Source: Crateriforma sp964453205 (lineage in GTDB: Bacteria > Planctomycetota > Planctomycetia > Pirellulales > Pirellulaceae). From it: 64,000 bases of DNA. The notes under the pieces are model-generated. The model was not told the DNA's origin, ran no database searches, and was given only the letters and a program-made list of their open reading frames with translations. Of this stretch, positions 24,705 through 32,820 are shown piece after piece. The first letter of the stretch is position 1. Every line of letters starts with the position of its first letter. The DNA lies in NCBI GenBank assembly GCA_964453205.1, contig CAYVRC010000005.1, forward strand, positions 15,412 through 79,411, in the 5' to 3' direction. The translations under genes were made by a program, and so were the position numbers.

Positions 24705-25511
24705 TCACCGGTCATTTTTCTTCGCCACCATGAATCCGACTTGATACGTCGCGACGACGCGGTCCTCGGTGTCACGATGCCGCGAATCATAGTCGGATTT
24801 CAGCGCCTTGATTTCGCCACGTGTCAGAGGCGTCTCCGCCCGAGAAACCTCGCCTCCGGTCAAGCCTTGTTCGTGCAATGCTTTCAACAGTTCGTCGGCA
24901 CCGGAATGTCGGACGGTAAAACTCTGTTCATGTTGATGGAGCAACTGCCACTGCACGGTCGCCGCCGCATCGGCCAGTTTCGCCATGTCGGGCAATGTGG
25001 CGCGGGGCGGTTTGAGCGGCGCGACTCGCAAACGGGACGCGTGAAGTTCTCGTAACGTGCCACGGAGCATGACCGCGATCGCGACATGGCCGCCGGATTC
25101 CAGCGATCCGTCGATCGCGTGAAAGGCTCTGTCGATCGGAAACACCCAGTGCAAAGATGAAGCGCTGACGACCAAGGGGTAAGGCTGCGGCGAATCGAAT
25201 TCGCAAACGTCCGAAGCGAACCACCGCATGTCGTCGGGATCGCCAAGATTTCGTCTCGCCTGATCGACCATTTTCGCGGACAAATCGATCGCGGTGATAA
25301 GGGTCGTCGGCCGCGACCGACGCAGCCGAATCGTCAGTCGCCCCGTGCCACAGCCGATTTCCAACAGCCGGTCCGCCGGCGGCACGTTTTCCAACATTGC
25401 GATCACCCCCGCGGCGACCTGATCTTGAATCAATGAGTGTTTGTCGTACGACCGGGCGGCCGCCGAAAACCGCGATCGGATGTCATTGTCTTGGCCGGGT
25501 GACGCCCGCAT
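24705..25511 (-). CDS. bioC: Malonyl-ACP O-methyltransferase BioC
   Basis: SAM-dependent methyltransferase of 268 aa. It is predicted to methylate the free carboxyl of malonyl-ACP so that fatty-acid synthase can build the pimeloyl moiety of biotin. The N-terminal FSAAARSYDKHSLIQDQVA block is characteristic of BioC, followed by SAM motif I LEIGCGTGRLT and the SASSLHWVFP segment. The start is ATG 25511 or 25532. Either overlaps the end of the BioH-like gene (stop at 25483), so the two are coupled. The neighbouring esterase gene strengthens the biotin assignment. A general class I methyltransferase remains the alternative. Confidence 0.78.
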   Translation of the reverse strand: MRASPGQDNDIRSRFSAAARSYDKHSLIQDQVAAGVIAMLENVPPADRLLEIGCGTGRLTIRLRRSRPTTLITAIDLSAKMVDQARRNLGDPDDMRWFASDVCEFDSPQPYPLVVSASSLHWVFPIDRAFHAIDGSLESGGHVAIAVMLRGTLRELHASRLRVAPLKPPRATLPDMAKLADAAATVQWQLLHQHEQSFTVRHSGADELLKALHEQGLTGGEVSRAETPLTRGEIKALKSDYDSRHRDTEDRVVATYQVGFMVAKKNDR

Positions 25512-26181
25512 GTTGTTTCCAAAATTCCGCAATTTCCGCGGCGACCCGCTGCGGATTTCGCAGCGGCAAATCGTGACCGACGTCGTCGAAGGTCCGTAGG
25601 ACGGAGCCGGGAATTCGCCGCGCCAGGTCGTCTGCCGCGTCCGGCGAGATCACTCGATCCTGCCGCCCGTGAAGGATCAACGTGGCGGGCATCGACTGGC
25701 CGTCGATCCGGCGAAGGTCCGCCCGACCAAGGTACTCTAGCCCATCGATCAAGATCTCGGAATCACCGCCGGCCAACCGCTCGGCCAGTCGCTCGGCCTG
25801 GTCCGGGTCGACTACCGCGGGCGCGGCGGTCCGTTCGTAAAACTTTCTCAGCGTCGGCACCGGACGTCGCTTGCACCCCAGCATCATCGCCCGGATTTCG
25901 GCCGGCGGAACGCCGTGCGGGGAATCCGCGTCGGCGCAAAACCTGGCCGTGCTGCTGATCAGACACAACGCCGCGACCGAGGTCGGATCTTTCAGTGTCG
26001 CCTCCAAGGCCGACATGCCACCCAACGACCAGCCGACCAAAAAAAACGGACCGCCGACGGGAATCGAATCAGACGCCGCCAGCGTTTCGACGTCGAACCC
26101 CGACGACAGCTCAGCGGCCAACGGAGTCATCGCCGCTGCATCGAACGCCCATCCGGCGACCAGCAACAACTTGGGTTTCAT
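25483..26181 (-). CDS. BioH-like alpha/beta hydrolase (pimeloyl-ACP methyl ester esterase)
   Basis: 232-aa alpha/beta hydrolase. The nucleophile elbow is GWSLGG, the acid is in LILHGRQDRVISP and the catalytic His is in DVGHDLPL. The short lid region and the GLEYLGRADLR stretch resemble BioH, which removes the methyl group installed by BioC to release pimeloyl-ACP. I chose ATG 26181 because it immediately precedes the first strand (KPKLLLVAGW); the frame is open upstream to 26361 but that part overlaps the methyltransferase gene. It starts 10 bases after the PRMT-like gene ends and overlaps bioC by about 29 bases. Confidence 0.8.
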   Translation of the reverse strand: MKPKLLLVAGWAFDAAAMTPLAAELSSGFDVETLAASDSIPVGGPFFLVGWSLGGMSALEATLKDPTSVAALCLISSTARFCADADSPHGVPPAEIRAMMLGCKRRPVPTLRKFYERTAAPAVVDPDQAERLAERLAGGDSEILIDGLEYLGRADLRRIDGQSMPATLILHGRQDRVISPDAADDLARRIPGSVLRTFDDVGHDLPLRNPQRVAAEIAEFWKQHAGVTRPRQ

Positions 26182-26191
26182 GGTCGCATGA

Positions 26192-27121
26192 TCATGTCGC
26201 GCGAACCGACAGCGATTCCTGAAGGGCGTCCACGTCGCCACCGGCGTGGTAATCGAACCGAAGATCGACAAGTCGTCCGGGCGAAACGTCGACAGGACCG
26301 TCGATCGGCAACACCAAACATTGGTTCGGCCACGTGATCGCGTGCTGTGCCGCCTCGTCAACCGTCAGAACGTTTTGCGTCACGAATCGAACGGCATTCA
26401 GGCACCCTCCGTTTTCGACAGCCGACTGTCTTTCGATTTGAAATCGCTGGGGAATCGTTTCGTGATAGGCAACGCTCGCGTAAGGCTGCAGGGCGCTCAA
26501 CGGAATCGTCCCCGGCTGGTCTTGCAGGGGAGCTTGAAACATCGGAACCGGCGCATGGTAGCCGTCAAAGTCGAAACACTGTTGGACCGGCTGAACCATC
26601 AGGATGGAAACTTCCGGAATAAACACGGGCAAGCCGACGGCGGACGACTTCGTCTCGAACCTCCGTTTGTAATTCTTTTTGAAAGCATCGATGACGCTCG
26701 CTTGCTTTTCGCGTAGCAAACCGACATGCAACATCTCGCAGATCACCGCGTCCACCGGTGTTTCGGGAACGAACTCCGTGGCGTCCGCCTGAACGACCGT
26801 CACGTGATCCGACAGCCCATTCAAGTCGACGAATCGACGTGACGCGGCGACCAGTTCCGGGTTCCGTTCGACACAGGTCACCCGAGCACCGCGACGAGCC
26901 GCGAACGACGACAGGATCCCCGTCCCGCCCCCGAGTTCGACGACGTGCATGCCCGGTCGGACGACCAAGTCAATGGCTTGCCGGAAAGCCCCCATGCGGT
27001 CCGCATCTTGCAGCATGTTGTAGTGATACAACAGCGGAATGTACTGGCCCAGTAAGTTTTCTGGGGCCGGCGTTTCAGTCGCGCCGATGGACGGCGAATC
27101 GATCGTTTGCAGGTCGTTCAT
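26192..27121 (-). CDS. PRMT-like class I SAM methyltransferase
   Basis: 309-aa protein with the core layout of protein arginine methyltransferases. It has YHYNMLQDADRMGAFRQAI before the SAM-binding motif ELGGGTGILSSFAARRGA. The acidic ERNPEL motif follows. CEMLHVGLLRE has two Glu spaced as in the PRMT double-E loop (PRMT1: SEWMGYCLFYE). A later ITWPNQ segment recalls the THW loop. These are the residues that hold the arginine substrate in PRMTs, but the real substrate here is unknown. ATG 27121 overlaps the ceramidase stop by 4 bases and the gene ends 10 bases before the BioH-like gene. Confidence is high for a methyltransferase, moderate for a PRMT-type active site. Confidence 0.8.
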   Translation of the reverse strand: MNDLQTIDSPSIGATETPAPENLLGQYIPLLYHYNMLQDADRMGAFRQAIDLVVRPGMHVVELGGGTGILSSFAARRGARVTCVERNPELVAASRRFVDLNGLSDHVTVVQADATEFVPETPVDAVICEMLHVGLLREKQASVIDAFKKNYKRRFETKSSAVGLPVFIPEVSILMVQPVQQCFDFDGYHAPVPMFQAPLQDQPGTIPLSALQPYASVAYHETIPQRFQIERQSAVENGGCLNAVRFVTQNVLTVDEAAQHAITWPNQCLVLPIDGPVDVSPGRLVDLRFDYHAGGDVDALQESLSVRAT

Positions 27122-29277
27122 GGGGCGGAGCGTACGACATCCGAGCGGCAGCACTCAAGATCGATCGCCCGATCAAACACCGCCACCTCGTCGATTCGGC
27201 CTTCCCAGCCGTCTTGGCCATCGCTGCGTCCGCCGATGAAGGACTCCCGGCCCGGCAGGGGACGGCCCCCGTTCGCGTCGGTATGCGTGATCTCCAGCCG
27301 ATCGTCCAGATAGATTTCGACTCGGCCGTCTTTCTGAATGATCGCCAAGTCGTGCCACGTCCATCGGTCGATCGGGGTTTTACCGATCGTACGCCGGTCC
27401 GTCGGACCATTTTGCAGGACCAGCTTGCCCGGCTGATCCCCCGTCCCGCCGATGCCCACGTGGATTCCGCGCCGCGTCAATCCGTCGGCCCGATCGCGCG
27501 AGAACAACCAACCCGTCGTCCCGCGGGCGTCGGTCGGCATGCCGTTCCAAAACGAGAGCAAGACCGTGAATTCGTCCGACAAATGGGGAAGCCTCGCCCG
27601 CACGCGACCACCGGCGAAGTGGGCTGAACGACTCATCGCCAAGACATCGTCGGACAACAGTCGGTCCTGAGGATTCGATCGGCCCGGCAAACCGAACACG
27701 ACACCCGGTTCATAAAAGGCGTCACGGTGATGGCCCGACGCGTCCATGGCGATCGGCCCTTGCAGATCCCCCAAACGCCAAAAAGCGATCGGCCGCTCCG
27801 ACAGCAATGCGTCGGTTCGATCGTCTTTCGTTTCGATCGCCACGCGGCGGTCGGCACCGGTGACCTGCTCCAACAGCCTCAGCCCCGCCGCAACGATCTT
27901 CGGCTCGGCCGTCACCTCCAATCCGGCCGATCGAGCCGCCCAAGTGTTGTAGCCGCCCAGCAGGTGTTGCTCCGGCGGCGGAATGTAACCGTCGGCCCCG
28001 TTGGCCAACTCGATCACCATCGTGTTTCGCAGCGGGCTTCGGCTTTTGAACTTGATGCCCGTCAACGCGTAAGTTTCCGTCGGCGTCGTGACGATGCCGA
28101 TGTCGCCCAGACGGACGGCTTGCACGACAACCTCGGTCGATTGCAATTCATTCAAAAGCACTTGCTCCCGCGCGTAGATCTGCTCCCGCGTCTGCGGAAG
28201 TTCGCCATCCAGGGCCGTAAAGATCTCTTGCGACCATTTCAAACGTTGGTCATCGGGCACGCGGTACCGCATCGGCAATCGGGATTCCGCCATCGCGACG
28301 GAATCGGCATCGCGAAACTCGATCGAACCGTGGACCTTGGCGGCGATTTCGACCAGTCCGTCGGTAAAGCTTTCGATCGTGTCTTCGTCCTCATCCCGCC
28401 AAGAAAAGTAATCTCGTTTCCAGATGTCACCGCTGCAACCGTGGGACATCACCACGACGCAATCACCGCCGTGACGATCGTCCGCGGGCGTGGATTGCAC
28501 GCGATCTTTCAAGCCGTCGCAGAACAACCCGAAATAATCCGCACTGATCGGAGCATCGCCGAAATAGTGCATCGAAAAATTCGCCAGCACGGCGATCGGT
28601 TCCCCGTCGAGCGATTCGAACGCGATCATCGAAAGTTGGGGGTCTTCCGGGCCCGATGGTCCCGTGACGTCGTCCAGATTTCGGGCCGTGTGCATGTTCG
28701 CGCGAACCGTCGGGTTGCCGAACGGGTCGTCGGCGACGCGATCGGGACGCAAGATCCAGCGACGGACCGCGGTGAAGTCGGCGGCGATCCCGCTGCCCCA
28801 ACCGATCCGTGCCGGTCGCCGTTGACGGTCAGCCGACTCGATCGCTTCGACCAACTTTTCACGCAGGTAGGGAACGTAGTTCAAGTCCGCCGGCGTACCT
28901 AAAGCGCCGAAAGACGACGGAGCCGAGTGCGTGTGGGTGGCCGAGATCATGATGTGATCCGCGGAAATGCCGACGCGTTTCTCCGCCCGTCGCTTGGCAT
29001 CGTCCAACAGCACTTTGGGCATCATGCAACTGTCCACGACCACCAAAGCGATTCGCGTTTCCCCGTCCCCGACCACGATCGCTCGCGCGTTGACGCGGCT
29101 GTGGATCGTTTCGGCCCGTTTGGCCGTCATGCTGCCGTTGATGTAGACAGGCAACGTCACGGGCGTCACGTCGACGACGGCCGCACCGACCGTCAATTCC
29201 GCGCGGCAGCGTCCGATGCCGATCGTCGTGACGATGAAAAACGCGATCAGTCGAATCTTGGCGGGCGAACAAAGCAT
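27118..29277 (-). CDS. Neutral/alkaline ceramidase-like protein with C-terminal LamG domain
   Basis: 719-aa secreted protein with a signal peptide (IRLIAFFIVTTIGIGRCRA). The N-terminal domain to about residue 480 matches the neutral ceramidase N-terminal family: VGAAVVDVTPV start, ISATHTHSAPSSFG metal-binding His pair, and VMSHGCSGDIW. The C-terminal part (about 495-715) is a concanavalin/LamG jelly roll (FWRLGDLQGP...WEGRIDEVAVFDRAI). The expected reaction is amide hydrolysis of ceramide or another N-acyl substrate, possibly at the cell surface. I chose ATG 29277 from the signal peptide. It is first gene of the operon, and its stop overlaps the PRMT-like start by 4 bases. Confidence 0.85.
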   Translation of the reverse strand: MLCSPAKIRLIAFFIVTTIGIGRCRAELTVGAAVVDVTPVTLPVYINGSMTAKRAETIHSRVNARAIVVGDGETRIALVVVDSCMMPKVLLDDAKRRAEKRVGISADHIMISATHTHSAPSSFGALGTPADLNYVPYLREKLVEAIESADRQRRPARIGWGSGIAADFTAVRRWILRPDRVADDPFGNPTVRANMHTARNLDDVTGPSGPEDPQLSMIAFESLDGEPIAVLANFSMHYFGDAPISADYFGLFCDGLKDRVQSTPADDRHGGDCVVVMSHGCSGDIWKRDYFSWRDEDEDTIESFTDGLVEIAAKVHGSIEFRDADSVAMAESRLPMRYRVPDDQRLKWSQEIFTALDGELPQTREQIYAREQVLLNELQSTEVVVQAVRLGDIGIVTTPTETYALTGIKFKSRSPLRNTMVIELANGADGYIPPPEQHLLGGYNTWAARSAGLEVTAEPKIVAAGLRLLEQVTGADRRVAIETKDDRTDALLSERPIAFWRLGDLQGPIAMDASGHHRDAFYEPGVVFGLPGRSNPQDRLLSDDVLAMSRSAHFAGGRVRARLPHLSDEFTVLLSFWNGMPTDARGTTGWLFSRDRADGLTRRGIHVGIGGTGDQPGKLVLQNGPTDRRTIGKTPIDRWTWHDLAIIQKDGRVEIYLDDRLEITHTDANGGRPLPGRESFIGGRSDGQDGWEGRIDEVAVFDRAIDLECCRSDVVRSAP

Positions 29278-29407
29278 GAGACGGCTCGAGTGGTTTGGGG
29301 CGTAACGCTGACGATCCGCCGGAATCTGGCGGACGAATCTTGATCGACAGGCGTACCAGTGTCGTCGCAGTTTCGATCGAGGGGGGGAATCGGGGATTCG
29401 TCTCCCG

Positions 29408-30850
29408 TTAACGAGCACCGGCCCGTTTCTTTTTTTCGCTTCCGGTCAGCCGTTCAGGGTCAAAATCCGGATTGGACTCAGGCATTTGAGCGTCGACCGA
29501 CACAAGCCATCGCTCCAACCTGTCACGAAGTCGGCGGGTCCGATCCGGCATCGATTGCGACAGATCCTTCTGCTCGCCGATGTCGTTGGACAAGTCGTAA
29601 AGTCGCACCGACTGGTCCTCGTAAAATTTGATCAGGCGAAAATTCTCGGATCGAATCGCGCTGTAGGGTGAATCGCCGCCGGCATGATAATGCGGGTAGT
29701 GCCAGAACAGATCGCGATCGAGTGAAACCGAATCGTCTTTGAGCAACGGGACGAGGCTGCGTCCGTCCAGACTCTTTACATCAACAATGCCTCCGGCGAC
29801 CTCGGCGATCGTCGGGAACAGGTCGGTGGTGATGATCGGCTCGTCACACTGCCTGCCCGGCCGAACCACGCCCGGCCACGTGATGATCGCGGGGACACGC
29901 ACGCCGCCTTCGTAGGCGGACCCCTTGCCACGTCGCAGCGGCAAATTTTCCGTAAAACCGTCGTGGACACCGTGTCGTTGCGTCAGGCCGCCGTTGTCGC
30001 TGATGAAAATCATGACCGTGCGATCGGTCAAATCGTGTTCGTCCAGCTCCGCCACGATGCGACCGACGCTCTCGTCCAGACTACCCACCATCGCCGCGTA
30101 TTCCGGATTGCGATGCACCGCATCGGGCCGCACTTTTTGTTTGAAGTAATCGACCAAGTCGCCACGCCCCTGGATCGGCGTATGAGGAACGTTGTAGGCG
30201 AAATACAACATGAACGGCTGTGTCTTTGACTGATCGATGAATTCACATGCCTTGTCGGTCAAAGCATCGGTCAGATAATTCGACTTCGATTCCCCCTCAG
30301 AAGGTCGATCCAAAAGGTATCCTTTCCTGCGACCATTGGGGGCGGCAAAAGTGAAATCAAAGCCTTGGTCCATCGGATTCGTTCCGGCGGCTTGATCGCC
30401 ACGCCCGTTCAAATGCCATTTGCCGACATGACCGGTCCGATAGCCGGCTTGCCGAAGCACCTCGGCGATCGTCGTCTCCTCGGGATCCAGCCGCTTGTTC
30501 CAGTCCGGAATCTTTAACTTGGCAAACGGGTCGGCTTGCCCCGGGATGAAATCGGTCAGGTGCAATCGCGCCGGTGACTTGCCCGTCATGATGGACGCGC
30601 GGGTCGGCGAACAGACCGTGCAAGCGGAATACGCGTCGGTGAACCGGACCCCACGGTCGGCCAAGGCGTCCAAGTTCGGTGTCTCATAAAGATCGCTTCC
30701 GAAACACCGCAAGCCCGTCCAACCCAGATCGTCCGCCAACAGCAACACGATGTTGGGCGGAGGTTCCGCGGTCCGATTTTCATCAGCCGCCGTGCCGGCG
30801 GAGAGCGACAGGATCGCGGACGCGATCACGACAAATGGGATGCACTTCAT
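29408..30850 (-). CDS. Secreted sulfatase (arylsulfatase-type, CSPTR)
   Basis: 480-aa type I sulfatase with a signal peptide (residues 1-22). It has NIVLLLADDLGW metal residues, the formylglycine motif C-S-P-T-R in CTVCSPTRASIMTG, and the GHVGKWHL and FISDNGG motifs. It needs a formylglycine-generating enzyme, not seen in this window. It is expected to cleave sulfate esters from polysaccharide. It lies 70 bases downstream of the PQQ-propeller lipoprotein gene on the same strand, and is the last gene of the OPT transporter cluster. It is distinct in subgroup from the sulfatase at 3953-5452. Confidence 0.93.
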   Translation of the reverse strand: MKCIPFVVIASAILSLSAGTAADENRTAEPPPNIVLLLADDLGWTGLRCFGSDLYETPNLDALADRGVRFTDAYSACTVCSPTRASIMTGKSPARLHLTDFIPGQADPFAKLKIPDWNKRLDPEETTIAEVLRQAGYRTGHVGKWHLNGRGDQAAGTNPMDQGFDFTFAAPNGRRKGYLLDRPSEGESKSNYLTDALTDKACEFIDQSKTQPFMLYFAYNVPHTPIQGRGDLVDYFKQKVRPDAVHRNPEYAAMVGSLDESVGRIVAELDEHDLTDRTVMIFISDNGGLTQRHGVHDGFTENLPLRRGKGSAYEGGVRVPAIITWPGVVRPGRQCDEPIITTDLFPTIAEVAGGIVDVKSLDGRSLVPLLKDDSVSLDRDLFWHYPHYHAGGDSPYSAIRSENFRLIKFYEDQSVRLYDLSNDIGEQKDLSQSMPDRTRRLRDRLERWLVSVDAQMPESNPDFDPERLTGSEKKKRAGAR

Positions 30851-30920
30851 GGGTAGAATTCATCGGATGGGGGATTACGTCGATAGGCGTCGAGCCGAAC
30901 CTCGGGCACGAGCCGTCAGG

Positions 30921-32240
30921 TCACCGCACGCGATACAGCTTTCCGGACGTGCGGATGAAAAGTTGGTCTCCGGAAACCGCGATCGAAGCCATGCCGCCCG
31001 AGTCGTCCAGACGGTTTTTCGCGATCAGCTCGTATTCGGGTTGAACCCGAAAGACCAACACCTCGCCGGACTCGTCGGGAACGTAAAAGGTTTCGCCGAT
31101 GACCAAAGGGGACGCACTGAAGTTGCCACCCAATCGTTGTTGCCACAGCCGTTTCCCGTCCTGCATTTGGAACGCGGCCAATATTCCGTCATCGCTCAAG
31201 GAATACAGCACGTCGTCAAGAATCGTCGGTGAGGGGACATAGGTCACGCCTCGATCGGCTCGCCAAACGATGTGACTGTCGGTCACCTCGCCTTCGCCGT
31301 CGGCGGCGATGCACAGAATTTCTTTCTCCGGATAGCCGCCGCTGACGATCACGTGGGGGTCTCGGGCGACGATCGTGTTGGCCATGACTTCGGCGGGTCC
31401 GTCGCATCGCCAAAGTTCTTCACCGCTGGCCGGATCATAACTGACGACGCGTCCGTAACCGGAATGCACGAGTTGCGGTCTACCGGCCAGTTCGGCGACC
31501 AGCGGTGTCGCATAGTTGCCGTGGATGCCCGCCCCTTCGCGCGGCGTTCGCCACAAGATCTCGCCGCTGTCGCGGACCAGAGCCGCCAGGTAGCCGTTAC
31601 CGGGACTATCGCCGCAGACGAACAACAAACCCTTCCACAACACGACCGACGATCCGTAACCGTGCTCGGATTCGAAGGGTCCGACTTCGCGTTGCCAGAC
31701 CCGATTGCCCTGAAAATCGCACGCGGTGACGAAAAGACTTTCACCATGAATGAACGCCGCGTAAACATGAACACCGTCGCAAGCCGGCGTCGACGAAGCG
31801 TGCGTGTTTTTTTTGTGCATCCGCGGCAAGTCGCCTGAATGGACAACGGTTTTCCAAAGCTGATTTCCGCTGGCCTTGTCGATCGCCAAAACGCTTTGCG
31901 TTTGCTCGGACGGGTCGGCGGTCGTCAGGAAGACATGATCGTCCCAAATGATCGGCGACGAGTGCCCGCTGCCGGGGATGTCGGCTTTCCAAACCACGCC
32001 TTCGTCGGCCGACCACGACGTCGGAACGTCACGGTCCGGTTCACGACCGTCTTGGTCGATGTTTCGCCAGGACGCGAAAGCGCCCTCGGGCGGCGTCACC
32101 TGAGTCTCCAAGCTCGCCAGCGATGCGTCGGTCGCTCGAATCGCGGAAGCCGGAGGAGCTTTCCCGCGGCCGCAGCCGGCCGTGAAAACCGTGAACCCGG
32201 CGAGGGCCAGAAAACCGACGTGTACGACTTCGAATTTCAT
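30921..32240 (-). CDS. PQQ-like beta-propeller lipoprotein
   Basis: 439-aa predicted lipoprotein (lipobox VFTAGC, Cys at about residue 23). An eight-blade PQQ/quinoprotein-like propeller follows, built from repeats such as LAIDKASGNQLWKTVV, VRDSGEILWRTPREG and YDPASGEELWRCDG. It lacks obvious cofactor and Ca-binding residues of true quinoprotein dehydrogenases, so it is probably a structural or binding propeller of the BamB/PQQ-repeat type. The start overlaps the stop of the small two-TM protein gene by 4 bases (ATGA). Because it follows an OPT transporter it may capture substrate or act as an assembly factor in the periplasm; this is inference. Confidence 0.88.
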   Translation of the reverse strand: MKFEVVHVGFLALAGFTVFTAGCGRGKAPPASAIRATDASLASLETQVTPPEGAFASWRNIDQDGREPDRDVPTSWSADEGVVWKADIPGSGHSSPIIWDDHVFLTTADPSEQTQSVLAIDKASGNQLWKTVVHSGDLPRMHKKNTHASSTPACDGVHVYAAFIHGESLFVTACDFQGNRVWQREVGPFESEHGYGSSVVLWKGLLFVCGDSPGNGYLAALVRDSGEILWRTPREGAGIHGNYATPLVAELAGRPQLVHSGYGRVVSYDPASGEELWRCDGPAEVMANTIVARDPHVIVSGGYPEKEILCIAADGEGEVTDSHIVWRADRGVTYVPSPTILDDVLYSLSDDGILAAFQMQDGKRLWQQRLGGNFSASPLVIGETFYVPDESGEVLVFRVQPEYELIAKNRLDDSGGMASIAVSGDQLFIRTSGKLYRVR

Positions 32241-32809
32241 GATGGGGATTCACCGGTTGTGAGGTTGTGGAATAGTTGTCGGGCTTCTTGAAAAGCCGAC
32301 TGCGCTTCGAGGGCGGACGAGCGGGATTCGTCCAAGTGCCCGTCCGCGGCGGCCGACCAGGTTCGATTGAGCATGCGTTCGCCCACCGCCGCGGCGACCA
32401 GGACTTCGGATCCCTTTCGCAGCCCCAACTGATCGATTATCGCTCTTCGGGAATCGACCAGGGGTGCCACGCCGTTTTGCAACAAGTCCTCGATGTTTGC
32501 CAATCGTTCGTCGGGTTCCATCGTATCGAATCGTGACTGCAAGTCATCCAGCAAATCGACGATCGATCGCAGCAACGTTGCGGGGCTGATCCGCGTGCCG
32601 TCGGCGATCGCGATGGCCTCGCCGGCCGAATACGTCGCATGGTCTTCGCGACGCCACAGAATCAGCCCGACCACGGCGACCGACGCCGCGGTCAAACACA
32701 ACGGCCACGTGTCCGGAAAGTCTGCTTTGTCACTCGGGGGCAGTTTGGCGGCACACAGGGCCGCCACCAACAATCCGCCGACGAACATCAGGTAAGCCAA
32801 AAGACGCAT
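32237..32809 (-). CDS. Small two-TM membrane protein of unknown function
   Basis: 190-aa protein with two hydrophobic segments (about residues 3-21 and 36-53) and a cytoplasmic or periplasmic helical domain of about 130 residues, rich in charged residues (LLRSIVDLLDDLQSRFDTMEPDERL). I recognise no family. ATG 32809 is 11 bases after the OPT transporter stop, and its stop overlaps the PQQ-propeller gene by 4 bases. This suggests an obligate partner of one of them, perhaps a transporter subunit. A longer open frame runs upstream to 33502, but it lies within the OPT gene and has no coding character there. Confidence 0.75.
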   Translation of the reverse strand: MRLLAYLMFVGGLLVAALCAAKLPPSDKADFPDTWPLCLTAASVAVVGLILWRREDHATYSAGEAIAIADGTRISPATLLRSIVDLLDDLQSRFDTMEPDERLANIEDLLQNGVAPLVDSRRAIIDQLGLRKGSEVLVAAAVGERMLNRTWSAAADGHLDESRSSALEAQSAFQEARQLFHNLTTGESPS

Positions 32810-32820
32810 GTCGGATTCCC

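Noticed and set aside
27727..28902. 391-aa plus-strand frame opposite the ceramidase gene
   Set aside because: Antisense shadow; ceramidase motifs and signal peptide are on the minus strand.
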